Part shown: positions 9,300 through 16,379 of the stretch, piece by piece
Numbering within the stretch: the stretch's first letter is position 1
How the letters are laid out: each line of letters opens with the position of its first letter
Source: Verrucomicrobiota bacterium
GTDB taxonomy: Bacteria > Verrucomicrobiota > Verrucomicrobiia > Opitutales > Opitutaceae
NCBI GenBank assembly: GCA_023430825.1
Contig: JAEYYL010000097.1
Coordinates: 1 to 30,796, forward strand
Length of the DNA stretch: 30,796 bases
Direction of reading: 5' to 3'
Notes under the pieces: generated by a model
What the model was told of the DNA's origin: nothing
What the model saw: only the letters and a program-made list of their open reading frames with translations
The model's database searches: none
Position numbers and translations under genes: made by a program

Positions 9300-9968
9300 T
9301 CAGCGATCCGCGGGCTTTTTCTCCGCGAGTTCGTCCCCATTCTGGCTGACCAACCGCTGCGCCATCGGCGCGAGCCAGCTCAGCGTCAGGCTCGGTGGCG
9401 GCGAGGAATCGACCAGAGCCAGGAACTTGTCGCGCCGCTTTTCGAGCAGCCGGCGCAACTGGGCCTGCTGCGCCTCGTCGAGATCGAGATCCTTCGTGTT
9501 CCACTCCAGTCGCATCGGCACGACGACGATGGCCAGCATCTTGTAGAGCGGTTTCTGCTGCAGGCTCGTGATCTCCTCGGGCGTCAACGGCGTCGAAATC
9601 ATCCCAGCCGCATCCTCCTTCGCGCGGAGGTCGGCATATTTCCTTACGATCGCCTGAAACTTTTCGCTCTGGTCCGGCCGCAGGATCGCGTCGATATCGC
9701 GGTCCATCTCGCGGTCGATCTGCAGCATCCGCTGGCGAAAACTCTCGATTTGCGGGCGCAGCCGTTCGATTTCCGCCGCGAGTTCCGCCGCCTTGCTGGC
9801 GGGCGCGGGCTCGCTCGCCGCGGCGGATTTCATCACCGGCGACAGCTCCCCGAGCAGCGTCGGCGGCTTCGGCACCTTGCAGGAGTTGCGCTCGCTCCAC
9901 ACGCCGGCGCCAAAGCCGGCGCCGAGCACGGCGATCGTGAGCAGGGCGATCAGGACGCGCTGTTTCAT
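9300..9968 (-). CDS. Membrane-anchored periplasmic protein, possibly Spy/CnrX-like sensor
   Basis: A 222-residue protein. Residues 5-24 form a signal anchor (VLIALLTIAVLGAGFGAGVW). The rest is soluble and strongly helical: a long charged coiled coil (about 58-130, with ELAAEIERLRPQIESFRQRM) and a second helical pair containing EWNTKDLDLDEAQQAQLRRLLEKRRDKFLAL. That second stretch resembles the LTxxQ-type helices of Spy/CpxP/CnrX periplasmic sensors. I chose ATG 9968 because it overlaps the stop of the upstream gene (ATGA) and places the hydrophobic anchor at the N-terminus; a longer frame exists but adds nothing sensible. Third gene of the sigma cassette, so a stress or metal sensor is plausible. 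Family assignment is moderate. Confidence 0.6.
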   Translation of the reverse strand: MKQRVLIALLTIAVLGAGFGAGVWSERNSCKVPKPPTLLGELSPVMKSAAASEPAPASKAAELAAEIERLRPQIESFRQRMLQIDREMDRDIDAILRPDQSEKFQAIVRKYADLRAKEDAAGMISTPLTPEEITSLQQKPLYKMLAIVVVPMRLEWNTKDLDLDEAQQAQLRRLLEKRRDKFLALVDSSPPPSLTLSWLAPMAQRLVSQNGDELAEKKPADR

Positions 9969-10234
9969 CGCAGTTGCGCCAGCAGCTCCGCCTCGGCGGC
10001 GATTTGCTGCCAGCCCGCGAGATTGCGGGCGGTTTCGTTGGCCGTCATGTGCGTGTGCACGAAAAAGATCAGCACGAGGCAGACCGCGGCGGTCGCCGCG
10101 CTCAACACGCATTGGCTGGCAAAGCTCGGCGCCATTTCGCGCGCGGCGCGCAAGGTGCGTTCGGCGAAGCCGGGACGCAGCAGCCCGGAGGCATGGTGGC
10201 TTAACGCGAGCCAGGCGTAGGATTCAGGTTTCAT
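9965..10234 (-). CDS. Small single-pass membrane protein, putative anti-sigma factor
   Basis: An 89-residue protein: a cytoplasmic N-terminal segment of about 40 residues (MKPESYAWLALSHHASGLLR...), one transmembrane helix at about 42-62 (VLSAATAAVCLVLIFFVHTH) and a short outer tail. It overlaps the sigma gene by 11 bases and the next gene by 4, so all three are surely co-expressed. A short single-pass protein directly after an ECF sigma factor is most often the anti-sigma factor. CnrY, of similar size and topology, is the closest model I know, but I see no diagnostic motif such as a zinc-binding ASD. The role is inferred from size, topology and position. Confidence 0.6.
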   Translation of the reverse strand: MKPESYAWLALSHHASGLLRPGFAERTLRAAREMAPSFASQCVLSAATAAVCLVLIFFVHTHMTANETARNLAGWQQIAAEAELLAQLR

Positions 10235-10772
10235 GTGGTCGTTGATAAAATTGTCGGAGCTTTTCCCGCGCGCGATGGAGCCGCGCCTTCACCGCCATCA
10301 CGCTCGTGCCGGTCGCCTCGGCCATCTCGACCTGGCTGCGGCCTTCCTGCGCGAGCGCGAGCAGCGCGCGATCCTTCGGCGGCAGCTGCTGTAGAGCGTG
10401 CCGCAACGCGTCGAGTTCCTCCGAGTCCACCGCGCCGGGCGGCTCGGGAATGTTTTCGTGCTCCGCCGCGAAGGGCGTGAAAATCCGCCGCAATTTCTGC
10501 CGCCGCAGGTGATCGATGCAGGTGTTGCGCGCCAGCCGGAAGAGCCACGCCTCGAACTGCGCCGCATCGTGCAGCCGGCCGAGCGCCCGGATCATCTTGA
10601 TGAACACCAACTGCGCCAAATCCTCCACCGCATCCGACCGCCCCGTGATCGCGTAAACGAAGCCCGCGATCCGGCGTTGATAGCTGAATATGAGCGTCCG
10701 CTGGGCAGCTTCGTTGCCCTGTTGCGCCAGGCGAACGAGCTCGTCCAGTGCCATGGGAGGAGATGAATCCAT
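10224..10772 (-). CDS. ECF-type RNA polymerase sigma factor
   Basis: A 182-residue group 4 sigma-70. Region 2 is clear (DAVEDLAQLVFIKMIRAL, then FEAWLFRLARNTCIDHLRRQ). After a variable linker, region 4 follows with LPPKDRALLALAQEGRSQVEMAEATGTSVMAVKARLHRAREKL, which includes the DNA-reading helix-turn-helix. Start is taken as ATG 10772 (MDSSPPMALDEL); ATG 10754, six codons later, is also possible. The stop overlaps the putative anti-sigma gene by 11 bases. Regulation is probably by membrane sequestration through the next two genes. The target promoter is not evident. Confidence 0.92.
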   Translation of the reverse strand: MDSSPPMALDELVRLAQQGNEAAQRTLIFSYQRRIAGFVYAITGRSDAVEDLAQLVFIKMIRALGRLHDAAQFEAWLFRLARNTCIDHLRRQKLRRIFTPFAAEHENIPEPPGAVDSEELDALRHALQQLPPKDRALLALAQEGRSQVEMAEATGTSVMAVKARLHRAREKLRQFYQRPHET

Positions 10773-10994
10773 GCGGGTGCATGCGTCTGCTCCGCCTGAC
10801 GAAGACGTTGTAGGGAAGTTGCGGATTTCACTTTCATCCCGAAGCTCGCGGCGGCGTGCAACCTTTCTTCGCATCCGGGCTCTCGCGCTGAGGGGAAAAT
10901 CTCCGCCGCCACCGGGTCCAGCACGGTTGCCCGCCCGCGTTTCTGCGCATCGTTGGCGGTTGCAATTCGAGCCTCGGGCTGGATCCACGGTGGC

Positions 10995-11014
10995 ACCCGA
11001 CGTCCCCGTCGGGT
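10995..11014. repeat. Single REP-like hairpin
   Basis: An 8-bp stem ACCCGACG/CGTCGGGT around loop TCCC, preceded by GGTGGC. Stem and loop are nearly those of the left unit of the pair at 13326-13401, but no inverted second unit is visible nearby. Confidence 0.7.
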
Positions 11015-11090
11015 TGAAGGTTTTTCGCTCTCAAACAGCCCCGCGAGGACTCGCGCTCGCCGCCAGCTGCGATCGCACGCCGGGGTCATG

Positions 11091-11213
11091 CGGTTGAGAG
11101 TTGAGTGCCGAGGGGCGAGAGGAAACCAAAAGGTTGGTTTGCTTCCCGCGTCGCATTGCTCGCGAACGCCCACGGCAGATCGGTCTCTCGGCGCGCAACT
11201 CTGCACTCTCAAC
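11091..11213. repeat. Palindromic segment of short iterated units
   Basis: The left end reads CGGTTGAGAGTTGAGTGC (11091-11108) and the right end contains GCACTCTCAAC (11203-11213), the inverse of the same unit. Between them is a hairpin AAACCAA-AAGG-TTGGTTT (11123-11140). The hairpin could also slow transcription leaving the kinase gene. Confidence 0.5.
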
Positions 11214-11249
11214 GGAATTACTCCGCCTGAGCGGGACGGAGGCGCGCCG

Positions 11250-12431
11250 TTACTGCAGCATGCGCACGCGGCGGTCTTTGCGCGGGAACTGCAGCGTCAC
11301 CAGCGTGCCGACGCCTTCCTTGCTCTCGATCCCGATCTGCCCGCCGTGATCGCGCATGATCCGCTGCACGATCATCAAGCCCAGCCCGTGCCCCGTCGCC
11401 TTCGTGGTGTGATACGGCTGAAACAAGCGCACGAGATCGTCCTGCTTGATGCCCGCACCCGTGTCGCCGAAGAGCAGGTAAACGTTGTCGTCATCCGCGT
11501 GCGATCGGATCTTCAGCTCGCCGCCCGGCTGCATCGCCTCCACCGCGTTTTTCACGATGTTGAAAAACACCTGCTTGAGCTGGTTGCGGTCCGCCATCAC
11601 CGCCGGCAGGTTCTCCGGCGTCTCGGCCTCGACCGAAATCTCGCGATCCGCCAGTTCGTTGTGCTGAAACCGCAGCACCTCCGCCAGCACCTCGGCGAGA
11701 TTCGTCTCCACCAGATCCGGCGCACGCGGACGAATCGCCTCGAGAAAATTGCTGATGATCCCGTCGAGCCGGCGCACCTCGCCCTGACAGATCGCGATCG
11801 AATCCGCCAGCGCCGCCGCGTCGCTTTCCTTCGTCGCCTTCAACTTTTTCAACCGCCGCTCGATCAACTGCAGGTGAATCGTCAGCGAGTTCAGCGGATT
11901 GCCGAGCTCGTGCGCCACGCCCGCCGCCAGCAGCAAAATCGACGACGTGCGCTCGCTCTCGATCCGCGCCTCCGTCGTCTGTTTCTCCCGCGTGATGTCC
12001 GACAGGATCACGGCAAACCGCCGCGCCGCGCCGCGCCCTTCGCCGCGAAACGGCACCATGTAAAGCCGCACGCTGCGCGGCTCCGGATACGTCAGTTCGA
12101 ACTCCCGCGCCACCACCGGCTGCGCCGTCGCACCGTCCGCGCCCAGCGCCGCCTCGAGCGACATCCGCAACCCCGGCACCAGCCGCCACAGCGTCTGCCC
12201 GGACAAATCCTCGTCGCTCAACCCGATCAACCGTTGCGCCGAGCGGTTCGCGTATTCGATGCGGCCGTCCGCGCTGATCACGAGCACGCCTTCCTGCAGC
12301 GTGTTGAAGATGTCCTCGAACAACCCGCGTTCGCGCGCGAGCCGTTGCACGAGATTCGAGAGATTGACCGCATCGAGCGACTCGACCCGACCGAGCACCC
12401 GATCGAGCGAGGAGTTCTTTTTGCCGGGCAT
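11250..12431 (-). CDS. Soluble PAS-domain sensor histidine kinase (NtrB-like)
   Basis: A 393-residue kinase with no transmembrane helix. A short helical N-terminus leads to a PAS domain (about 35-150: IFNTLQEGVLVISADGRIEYAN, ending VILSDITREKQ). The dimerisation/phosphoacceptor domain has H174 in GVAHELGNPLNSL. The ATPase domain shows the N-box FFNIVKNAVEAM, G1 FGDTGAGI, a flexible lid and G2 GHGLGLMIVQRI. This soluble PAS-HisKA-HATPase form is typical of kinases paired with sigma-54 regulators, and one is encoded 2.4 kb downstream on the same strand (7450-8853). The signal, if sensed by PAS, is cytoplasmic. Pairing is inferred. Confidence 0.93.
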   Translation of the reverse strand: MPGKKNSSLDRVLGRVESLDAVNLSNLVQRLARERGLFEDIFNTLQEGVLVISADGRIEYANRSAQRLIGLSDEDLSGQTLWRLVPGLRMSLEAALGADGATAQPVVAREFELTYPEPRSVRLYMVPFRGEGRGAARRFAVILSDITREKQTTEARIESERTSSILLLAAGVAHELGNPLNSLTIHLQLIERRLKKLKATKESDAAALADSIAICQGEVRRLDGIISNFLEAIRPRAPDLVETNLAEVLAEVLRFQHNELADREISVEAETPENLPAVMADRNQLKQVFFNIVKNAVEAMQPGGELKIRSHADDDNVYLLFGDTGAGIKQDDLVRLFQPYHTTKATGHGLGLMIVQRIMRDHGGQIGIESKEGVGTLVTLQFPRKDRRVRMLQ

Positions 12432-12452
12432 GCGCCGAGAAAAGCGGAAGGT

Positions 12453-12574
12453 CTGAAAAACTGAAAGGCTGAAGCTGCACCCGGTGGCGAGGAACCGTTT
12501 GTCATCTATTATATGACAAACCGCCGAAGCGACTCTTTCAGCCTTTCCGCCCTTCAGTCCTTCAGTCTTTTCAG
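12453..12574. repeat. Inverted CTGAA-rich repeat arms between rnhB and the kinase gene
   Basis: The left arm (12453-12473) is made of CTGAA units. The right arm (12537-12574) is their inverse, with TTCAG units, a longer middle, and it reaches the rnhB stop codon. They bracket the AT-rich palindrome at 12497-12521. Architecture resembles the iterated palindromes at 11091 and in dnaE. Confidence 0.55.
12497..12521 (-). promoter_or_regulatory. AT-rich palindrome containing TATAAT, candidate operator/promoter
   Basis: A 9-bp inverted repeat GTTTGTCAT/ATGACAAAC around 7 bases, in a stretch much more AT-rich than its surroundings. On the minus strand its centre reads TATAAT (12513-12508), about 77 bases before the kinase ATG. 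No good -35 box lies 16-18 bases upstream. It could instead be the rnhB terminator, though it has no T-run. Confidence 0.4.
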
Positions 12575-13323
12575 AACATCTCCATCTGCGCCGGGTCGAC
12601 CCGCACCGCGAGCAGCTTCCGCAGGAACATCTCGCGATGTTCCAGACACCGCCCGAGCCGCAGCACCGCCTCGCGATGATCCTCGGTCCCGTAGCCCTTG
12701 TGCCGCGCGAAACCGTAGCCGGGAAACTTCGCGTCCAGTTCGCACATCAACCGGTCGCGCGCGACCTTCGCGACGATCGAGGCCATCGCGATGCACAGCG
12801 ACCGCGCATCGCCGTGCACGAACGCCGTGTGCGGATACGGAAACCCGCGCAGCGCCAAGCCGTCCACGAGCACGCGCGCCGACACCGTCGGCACAAACGC
12901 CGCTCGCTCCTCGAAACTCGTGAACAGATCCGGTTCCGTTTTTCGCTCGAACGCCTCCGGCGGATGAATCGCCTCCAGCGCGCGTCGCATCGCGAGCTTC
13001 GTCGCCCCGAGAATGTTGAACTGCGCGATCTCGTCCACGCCCGCCACGCCGAAATGCGCGTGAATCAGCCCGTTCGCCGCCAGCACTTCGAACTCCTTCC
13101 ACAACTCCTCGCGCTGCTCCGCGCTCAACAATTTCGAGTCGTTGACCCGGCCCGCCTTCGTCACCGCCCAGCGGCTCTCCAGAAACTCGCGCTTCACCAG
13201 CACCGCCGCCGCCACGACCGGCCCCGCGAACGCGCCGCGCCCCACCTCGTCGACGCCGATGAGGCTCTCCACGCTCTCGATCTGCTTCAGATCGAACGCC
13301 CGCAATTGTCTCCGCTTAGGCAT
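12571..13323 (-). CDS. rnhB: Ribonuclease HII
   Basis: A 250-residue type 2 RNase H that nicks RNA in RNA-DNA hybrids and removes single ribonucleotides misincorporated by DNA polymerase. Motifs: IGVDEVGRGAFAGPV with D25/E26, NDSKLLS, VLVDGL with D154 and ASIVAKVARDR with D190, making the full acidic metal-binding set, and PGYGFARHKGYGTEDH near the end. An insertion of about 25 residues around 118-145 (between GATKLAMRRALEAI and VLVDG) makes it somewhat longer than the compact forms. Start is ATG 13323; a longer open frame runs into the repeat at 13326 and is rejected. It lies 109 bases after rnhC on the same strand. Confidence 0.95.
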   Translation of the reverse strand: MPKRRQLRAFDLKQIESVESLIGVDEVGRGAFAGPVVAAAVLVKREFLESRWAVTKAGRVNDSKLLSAEQREELWKEFEVLAANGLIHAHFGVAGVDEIAQFNILGATKLAMRRALEAIHPPEAFERKTEPDLFTSFEERAAFVPTVSARVLVDGLALRGFPYPHTAFVHGDARSLCIAMASIVAKVARDRLMCELDAKFPGYGFARHKGYGTEDHREAVLRLGRCLEHREMFLRKLLAVRVDPAQMEMF

Positions 13324-13325
13324 CA

Positions 13326-13401
13326 GGTGGAACCCGACGTCCCGTCGGGTTGGTAACGCCAGACAGCGCAATCCAGCCCGACGAGGACGTCGGGCTCCAC
13401 C
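13326..13401. repeat. REP-like inverted hairpin pair
   Basis: Hairpin 1 is AACCCGACG-TCC-CGTCGGGTT (13331-13351) and hairpin 2 is AGCCCGACG-AGGA-CGTCGGGCT (13375-13396). Flanks GGTGGA and TCCACC are inverse to each other. It lies between rnhC and rnhB and touches the rnhB start, so it will be in the rnhB leader if the two are co-transcribed. Confidence 0.85.
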
Positions 13402-13432
13402 GCCAGGCAATCAGGAAGCTGCGCCACTTCGC

Positions 13433-14437
13433 TCACCATTCCATCTTCTCCCGTGGTTCCGGCAGCGGCAGCTCGTCGAGTTTCCCCGCCGCCGACACCA
13501 CTTCATACGCCGTGCGAAAATGCAGTTTCGCGAACTCCTTCAATCCCTGCGCGCCGAACTTCGCGATGATCTCGTGCGCCTGCTGCTTCACCAGCGGTCC
13601 CGCGCCCTTCTGCAGTTTCGCCCCGAATTTTTTCGAGAGCAGGTGCATCTGCCGCACGAACTCCGCGCGCGCCACCACCGACGCCGCCGCGACCACCGGG
13701 TCCTCTTCCGCCTTCGTGCGCATGCTCAGCTCGAAATCCTTCACGCCTTTCTTCGCCAGCTCGCGCTGCACCAGCGGCTGTTCAGTGAACTGGTCGAGCA
13801 ATCCGCGCGACACGCGTTTCACCGAGAGCGCCTGCTCAAGCGCCGTCGCGTGCTGCCATGCCAGCAGCCGGTTCAAGTTCGCTCCCGGCCGCGACATCAA
13901 CTCGTTGTATTTCGGCATCCCGCAAAAACACGTGCGCACGACTACGCCCTTCGTTTCGCGGATGGCCCTGTCGAGTTCGATGATTCGCTGCTCGGTGATC
14001 TTCTTCGAATCCTGCACACCCGCCTTGCGCCAGCCCTCGATCGCCGCCTTGTCCGCAATCACCGTCGCCGCGATCACCGGCCCGAAAAAATCGCCCTTGC
14101 CGCTTTCGTCGAGCCCCGCATGCGGCTCGAACCAGTCGGGGTGCAACACCTCGTCGTAACCGAGTTTGGCCGCGCCCGTGACTTCCGGCTCGAGGGTCAT
14201 CGTCACGAATTCCTCCGTGCCCTTCCCCGCGATCACGACCTTGCCACTCGTGTAAGCCGCCACGTTCACCCGCGCCGCGTCGGACTTGTAGGCGAATCGC
14301 GTGTAAGCGACCTCGAACGGTGTGAAACCGCGCGCGGCGCAGATCGCACGGAGCTTCTCCATCTGCGTGTCGTCGAGTTTGGCGGTGTAGGACGCGAGCT
14401 TCTTCGGCGCGGCGTCCTCGGTCGGCTTTTTCGGCAT
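13433..14437 (-). CDS. rnhC: Ribonuclease HIII
   Basis: A 334-residue protein. The N-terminal domain (about 13-90) is the TBP-like substrate-binding domain peculiar to RNase HIII (YTAKLDDTQMEKLRAI..., then YTSGKVVIAGKGTEEFV). The catalytic domain starts with GLDESGKGDFFGPVI, whose D110/E111 are the first metal ligands in the HIII-type ESGKGD version of the motif, followed by VQDSKKIT and VVAAASVVARAEFV. It degrades RNA in RNA-DNA hybrids and is usually poor at single ribonucleotides, so it complements the neighbouring RNase HII. Start ATG 14437 gives a normal N-terminus. It is divergent from mutY, with 261 bases between. Confidence 0.93.
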   Translation of the reverse strand: MPKKPTEDAAPKKLASYTAKLDDTQMEKLRAICAARGFTPFEVAYTRFAYKSDAARVNVAAYTSGKVVIAGKGTEEFVTMTLEPEVTGAAKLGYDEVLHPDWFEPHAGLDESGKGDFFGPVIAATVIADKAAIEGWRKAGVQDSKKITEQRIIELDRAIRETKGVVVRTCFCGMPKYNELMSRPGANLNRLLAWQHATALEQALSVKRVSRGLLDQFTEQPLVQRELAKKGVKDFELSMRTKAEEDPVVAAASVVARAEFVRQMHLLSKKFGAKLQKGAGPLVKQQAHEIIAKFGAQGLKEFAKLHFRTAYEVVSAAGKLDELPLPEPREKMEW

Positions 14438-14698
14438 GGAGGCCAATAGCCGCAAACCGCCGCCGAAAGCGCAAAACAGAAAAACGGGCGCTTCCCTCGT
14501 TCCCGCCAAAACCCGGACCGCCCGCGATCACGCCAATCAGCGCGAATGATTTTCGTCCGCCCTGAATACGGCGTTCACTTTGCCACTTTTGAGCTTCATC
14601 CCTATTCGCGACAATTCGCGTGATTCGCGGCGACGCCTTGGGCTCCGCCGGTATTTTCCTTGCGCCTTCTACGCCTCTTTGCGGCCAATCCCTCCGAC

Positions 14699-15739
14699 AT
14701 GCCGAGCTCTCACGCCACCGCGCTGATCGCGGCGAAGCCCAACTTCCAAACCGCTCTGCTCGGCTGGTATCGCACTCACGCCCGCGATCTCCCGTGGCGC
14801 CGCACGCCCTCTGCCTACAAAACGGTCGTCAGCGAGTTCATGCTGCAGCAAACGCAGGTGAAAACCGTGCTGCCCTACTTCGCCCGCTGGCTCGACGCAT
14901 TGCCCGATTTCGCTGCGCTCGCCGCCGCCCCCGAAGCGCAAGTCCTGAAACTCTGGGAAGGCCTCGGCTACTACTCGCGCGCGCGGAACCTCCACAAACT
15001 CGCACAGGCCGTCGCGGCCCGGCCGTCGCTCCCGCGCACGCCCGCAGAGTGGCGCGAACTCCCCGGCGTCGGTCCCTACACCGCTGCCGCCATCACGAGC
15101 ATCTCGTTCGGCGCGCCTGCCGCCTGCGTCGACGGCAACGTCGTGCGCATCCTCGCCCGGCTCACCGCCGACGCCACGCCGTTCCGCGATTCCGCCACCG
15201 CCTCGAAAGCCTTCGCGCCGCTCGCCGACGCCCTCCTCCCGCACGCCTCGCCCGGCGATCACAACCAGGCGATGATGGAACTCGGCGCGACCGTGTGCTT
15301 TCGCCAGAAGCCGCTCTGTCTCACCTGCCCCGTGCGCAACTTCTGCGCCGCCGGCCGGCAGGGCGATCCGGAGAACTACCCGCGGCTCGCGCCGAAGGAG
15401 ATCGAACAGCGCGCCGTCACCCGTCTCTGGTGCGAACGCGATGGGGCCCTGCTGTTGCACCGCGCCGCCGCCGACTCCCGCCGGCTCGCCAACCAGCACG
15501 AGCTCCCCACCGCCGAGCAGGTTGGCGTCTCCACAAAAGCACTACGCGCAGCCGACCTCCTCGCCACGAAGCGCCGCGCCATCACGCGTTTCCAGATCAC
15601 CGAGGCGATCTACGCATCGCCTCCGCCCCGCGGCGCCCTCGCATCCGAACTCGCGTGGATTCCCTTCACCGACCTCGGCACGATTACGCTCTCCGGCCCG
15701 CACCGTCGCTGGATCGGCGAGATCCTGGCGCAGCGCTGA
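14699..15739 (+). CDS. mutY: A/G-specific adenine DNA glycosylase
   Basis: A 346-residue base-excision repair enzyme that removes adenine mispaired with 8-oxoguanine. Visible: catalytic E46 in SEFMLQQTQVKTV, the helix-hairpin-helix LPGVGPYTAAAI (121-132), catalytic D145 in VDGNVVRILAR, and the iron-sulfur cluster cysteines C200, C207, C210, C216 with the standard 6-2-5 spacing. The C-terminal third (about 235-346) is the NUDIX-like 8-oxoG recognition domain; it is divergent but ends as expected. ATG 14699 (MPSSHATAL) is preferred over an upstream TTG at 14660. Confidence 0.95.
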   Translation: MPSSHATALIAAKPNFQTALLGWYRTHARDLPWRRTPSAYKTVVSEFMLQQTQVKTVLPYFARWLDALPDFAALAAAPEAQVLKLWEGLGYYSRARNLHKLAQAVAARPSLPRTPAEWRELPGVGPYTAAAITSISFGAPAACVDGNVVRILARLTADATPFRDSATASKAFAPLADALLPHASPGDHNQAMMELGATVCFRQKPLCLTCPVRNFCAAGRQGDPENYPRLAPKEIEQRAVTRLWCERDGALLLHRAAADSRRLANQHELPTAEQVGVSTKALRAADLLATKRRAITRFQITEAIYASPPPRGALASELAWIPFTDLGTITLSGPHRRWIGEILAQR

Positions 15740-15772
15740 GCTGCATTCAGGAGAACAGGCGTCCCGCCCGTT

Positions 15773-16327
15773 TCACCGCGCTGCACCCGCCTCGCGCTCC
15801 CACCGCGCGATCAACTTCTTCATCCCCCGCGCCCGCGCGCGCAACGCCGGTGTGCGGCCCTGCGCGACGCAGCGTTCAACCAGCGCTTCGATCTCCCGGC
15901 GTTCGCGATCGAAACGGGAAGCCCGGCTCAACCGCACCAGGCATTCGAGCGCGACCGCCTGCACAATGCTGCTCCGGTCCTCCATGTAACCGCGCACCCG
16001 GGCGAGCGCGCTCCGACGTTCGGCCGCGGTCAGCGCCGACAGCCGCGGCAGAATCTGACAAACGTGCGACCGCACCACCCAGTGATCAATCGCCGCCACG
16101 CGCTCGAGCAGTTCGCGTTTGTAGGGCTGAACAAGATCGGGCCGCATCGCCGAGACCTTTTCCAACGCATCGCAGGCCCGGCCGCGAATCACTGTGTCGT
16201 CGCTGGCGATCCCATCGAACAACTCGTCGATCGACTCCGGCTGCGCAAGCACGCGCTCCGCCACCTCCGCCGATCGCCCCACCGTGCGCAGATCGCCGCC
16301 TGCCAGCATCTCCAACAACGTGCTCAT
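15773..16327 (-). CDS. HEAT-repeat-like helical protein
   Basis: A 184-residue protein, all helical by composition. Repeating units of about 35-40 residues with a buried Leu/Val/Ala pattern are visible: ESIDELFDGIASDDTVIRGRACDALEKVSAMRP, then LLERVAAIDHWVVRSHVCQILPRL, then RVRGYMEDRSSIVQAVALECLVRLS. This is the look of HEAT/PBS-lyase-type protein-binding scaffolds. There is no signal peptide or catalytic motif. It ends 33 bases beyond the mutY stop in convergent orientation and lies 52 bases after the isomerase gene, so the two may share a transcript. Function unknown. Confidence 0.7.
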   Translation of the reverse strand: MSTLLEMLAGGDLRTVGRSAEVAERVLAQPESIDELFDGIASDDTVIRGRACDALEKVSAMRPDLVQPYKRELLERVAAIDHWVVRSHVCQILPRLSALTAAERRSALARVRGYMEDRSSIVQAVALECLVRLSRASRFDRERREIEALVERCVAQGRTPALRARARGMKKLIARWEREAGAAR

Positions 16328-16379
16328 GGGTCCCTGCCGCTCCCTCGTTCCTCCGCGCCGTCGCGATTCGGAATCGCGC

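Larger units (their letters stand above)
10773..11249. other. Gene-free stretch between histidine kinase and sigma cassette
   Basis: About 480 bases without a convincing gene. It holds a single REP-like hairpin (10995-11014) and a palindromic segment (11091-11213) and must contain the sigma cassette promoter; I cannot place that promoter with confidence. Confidence 0.6.

Noticed and set aside
13324..13410. N-terminal extension of RNase HII
   Set aside because: It is encoded by the hairpin pair at 13326-13401 and lies outside the family's usual start.
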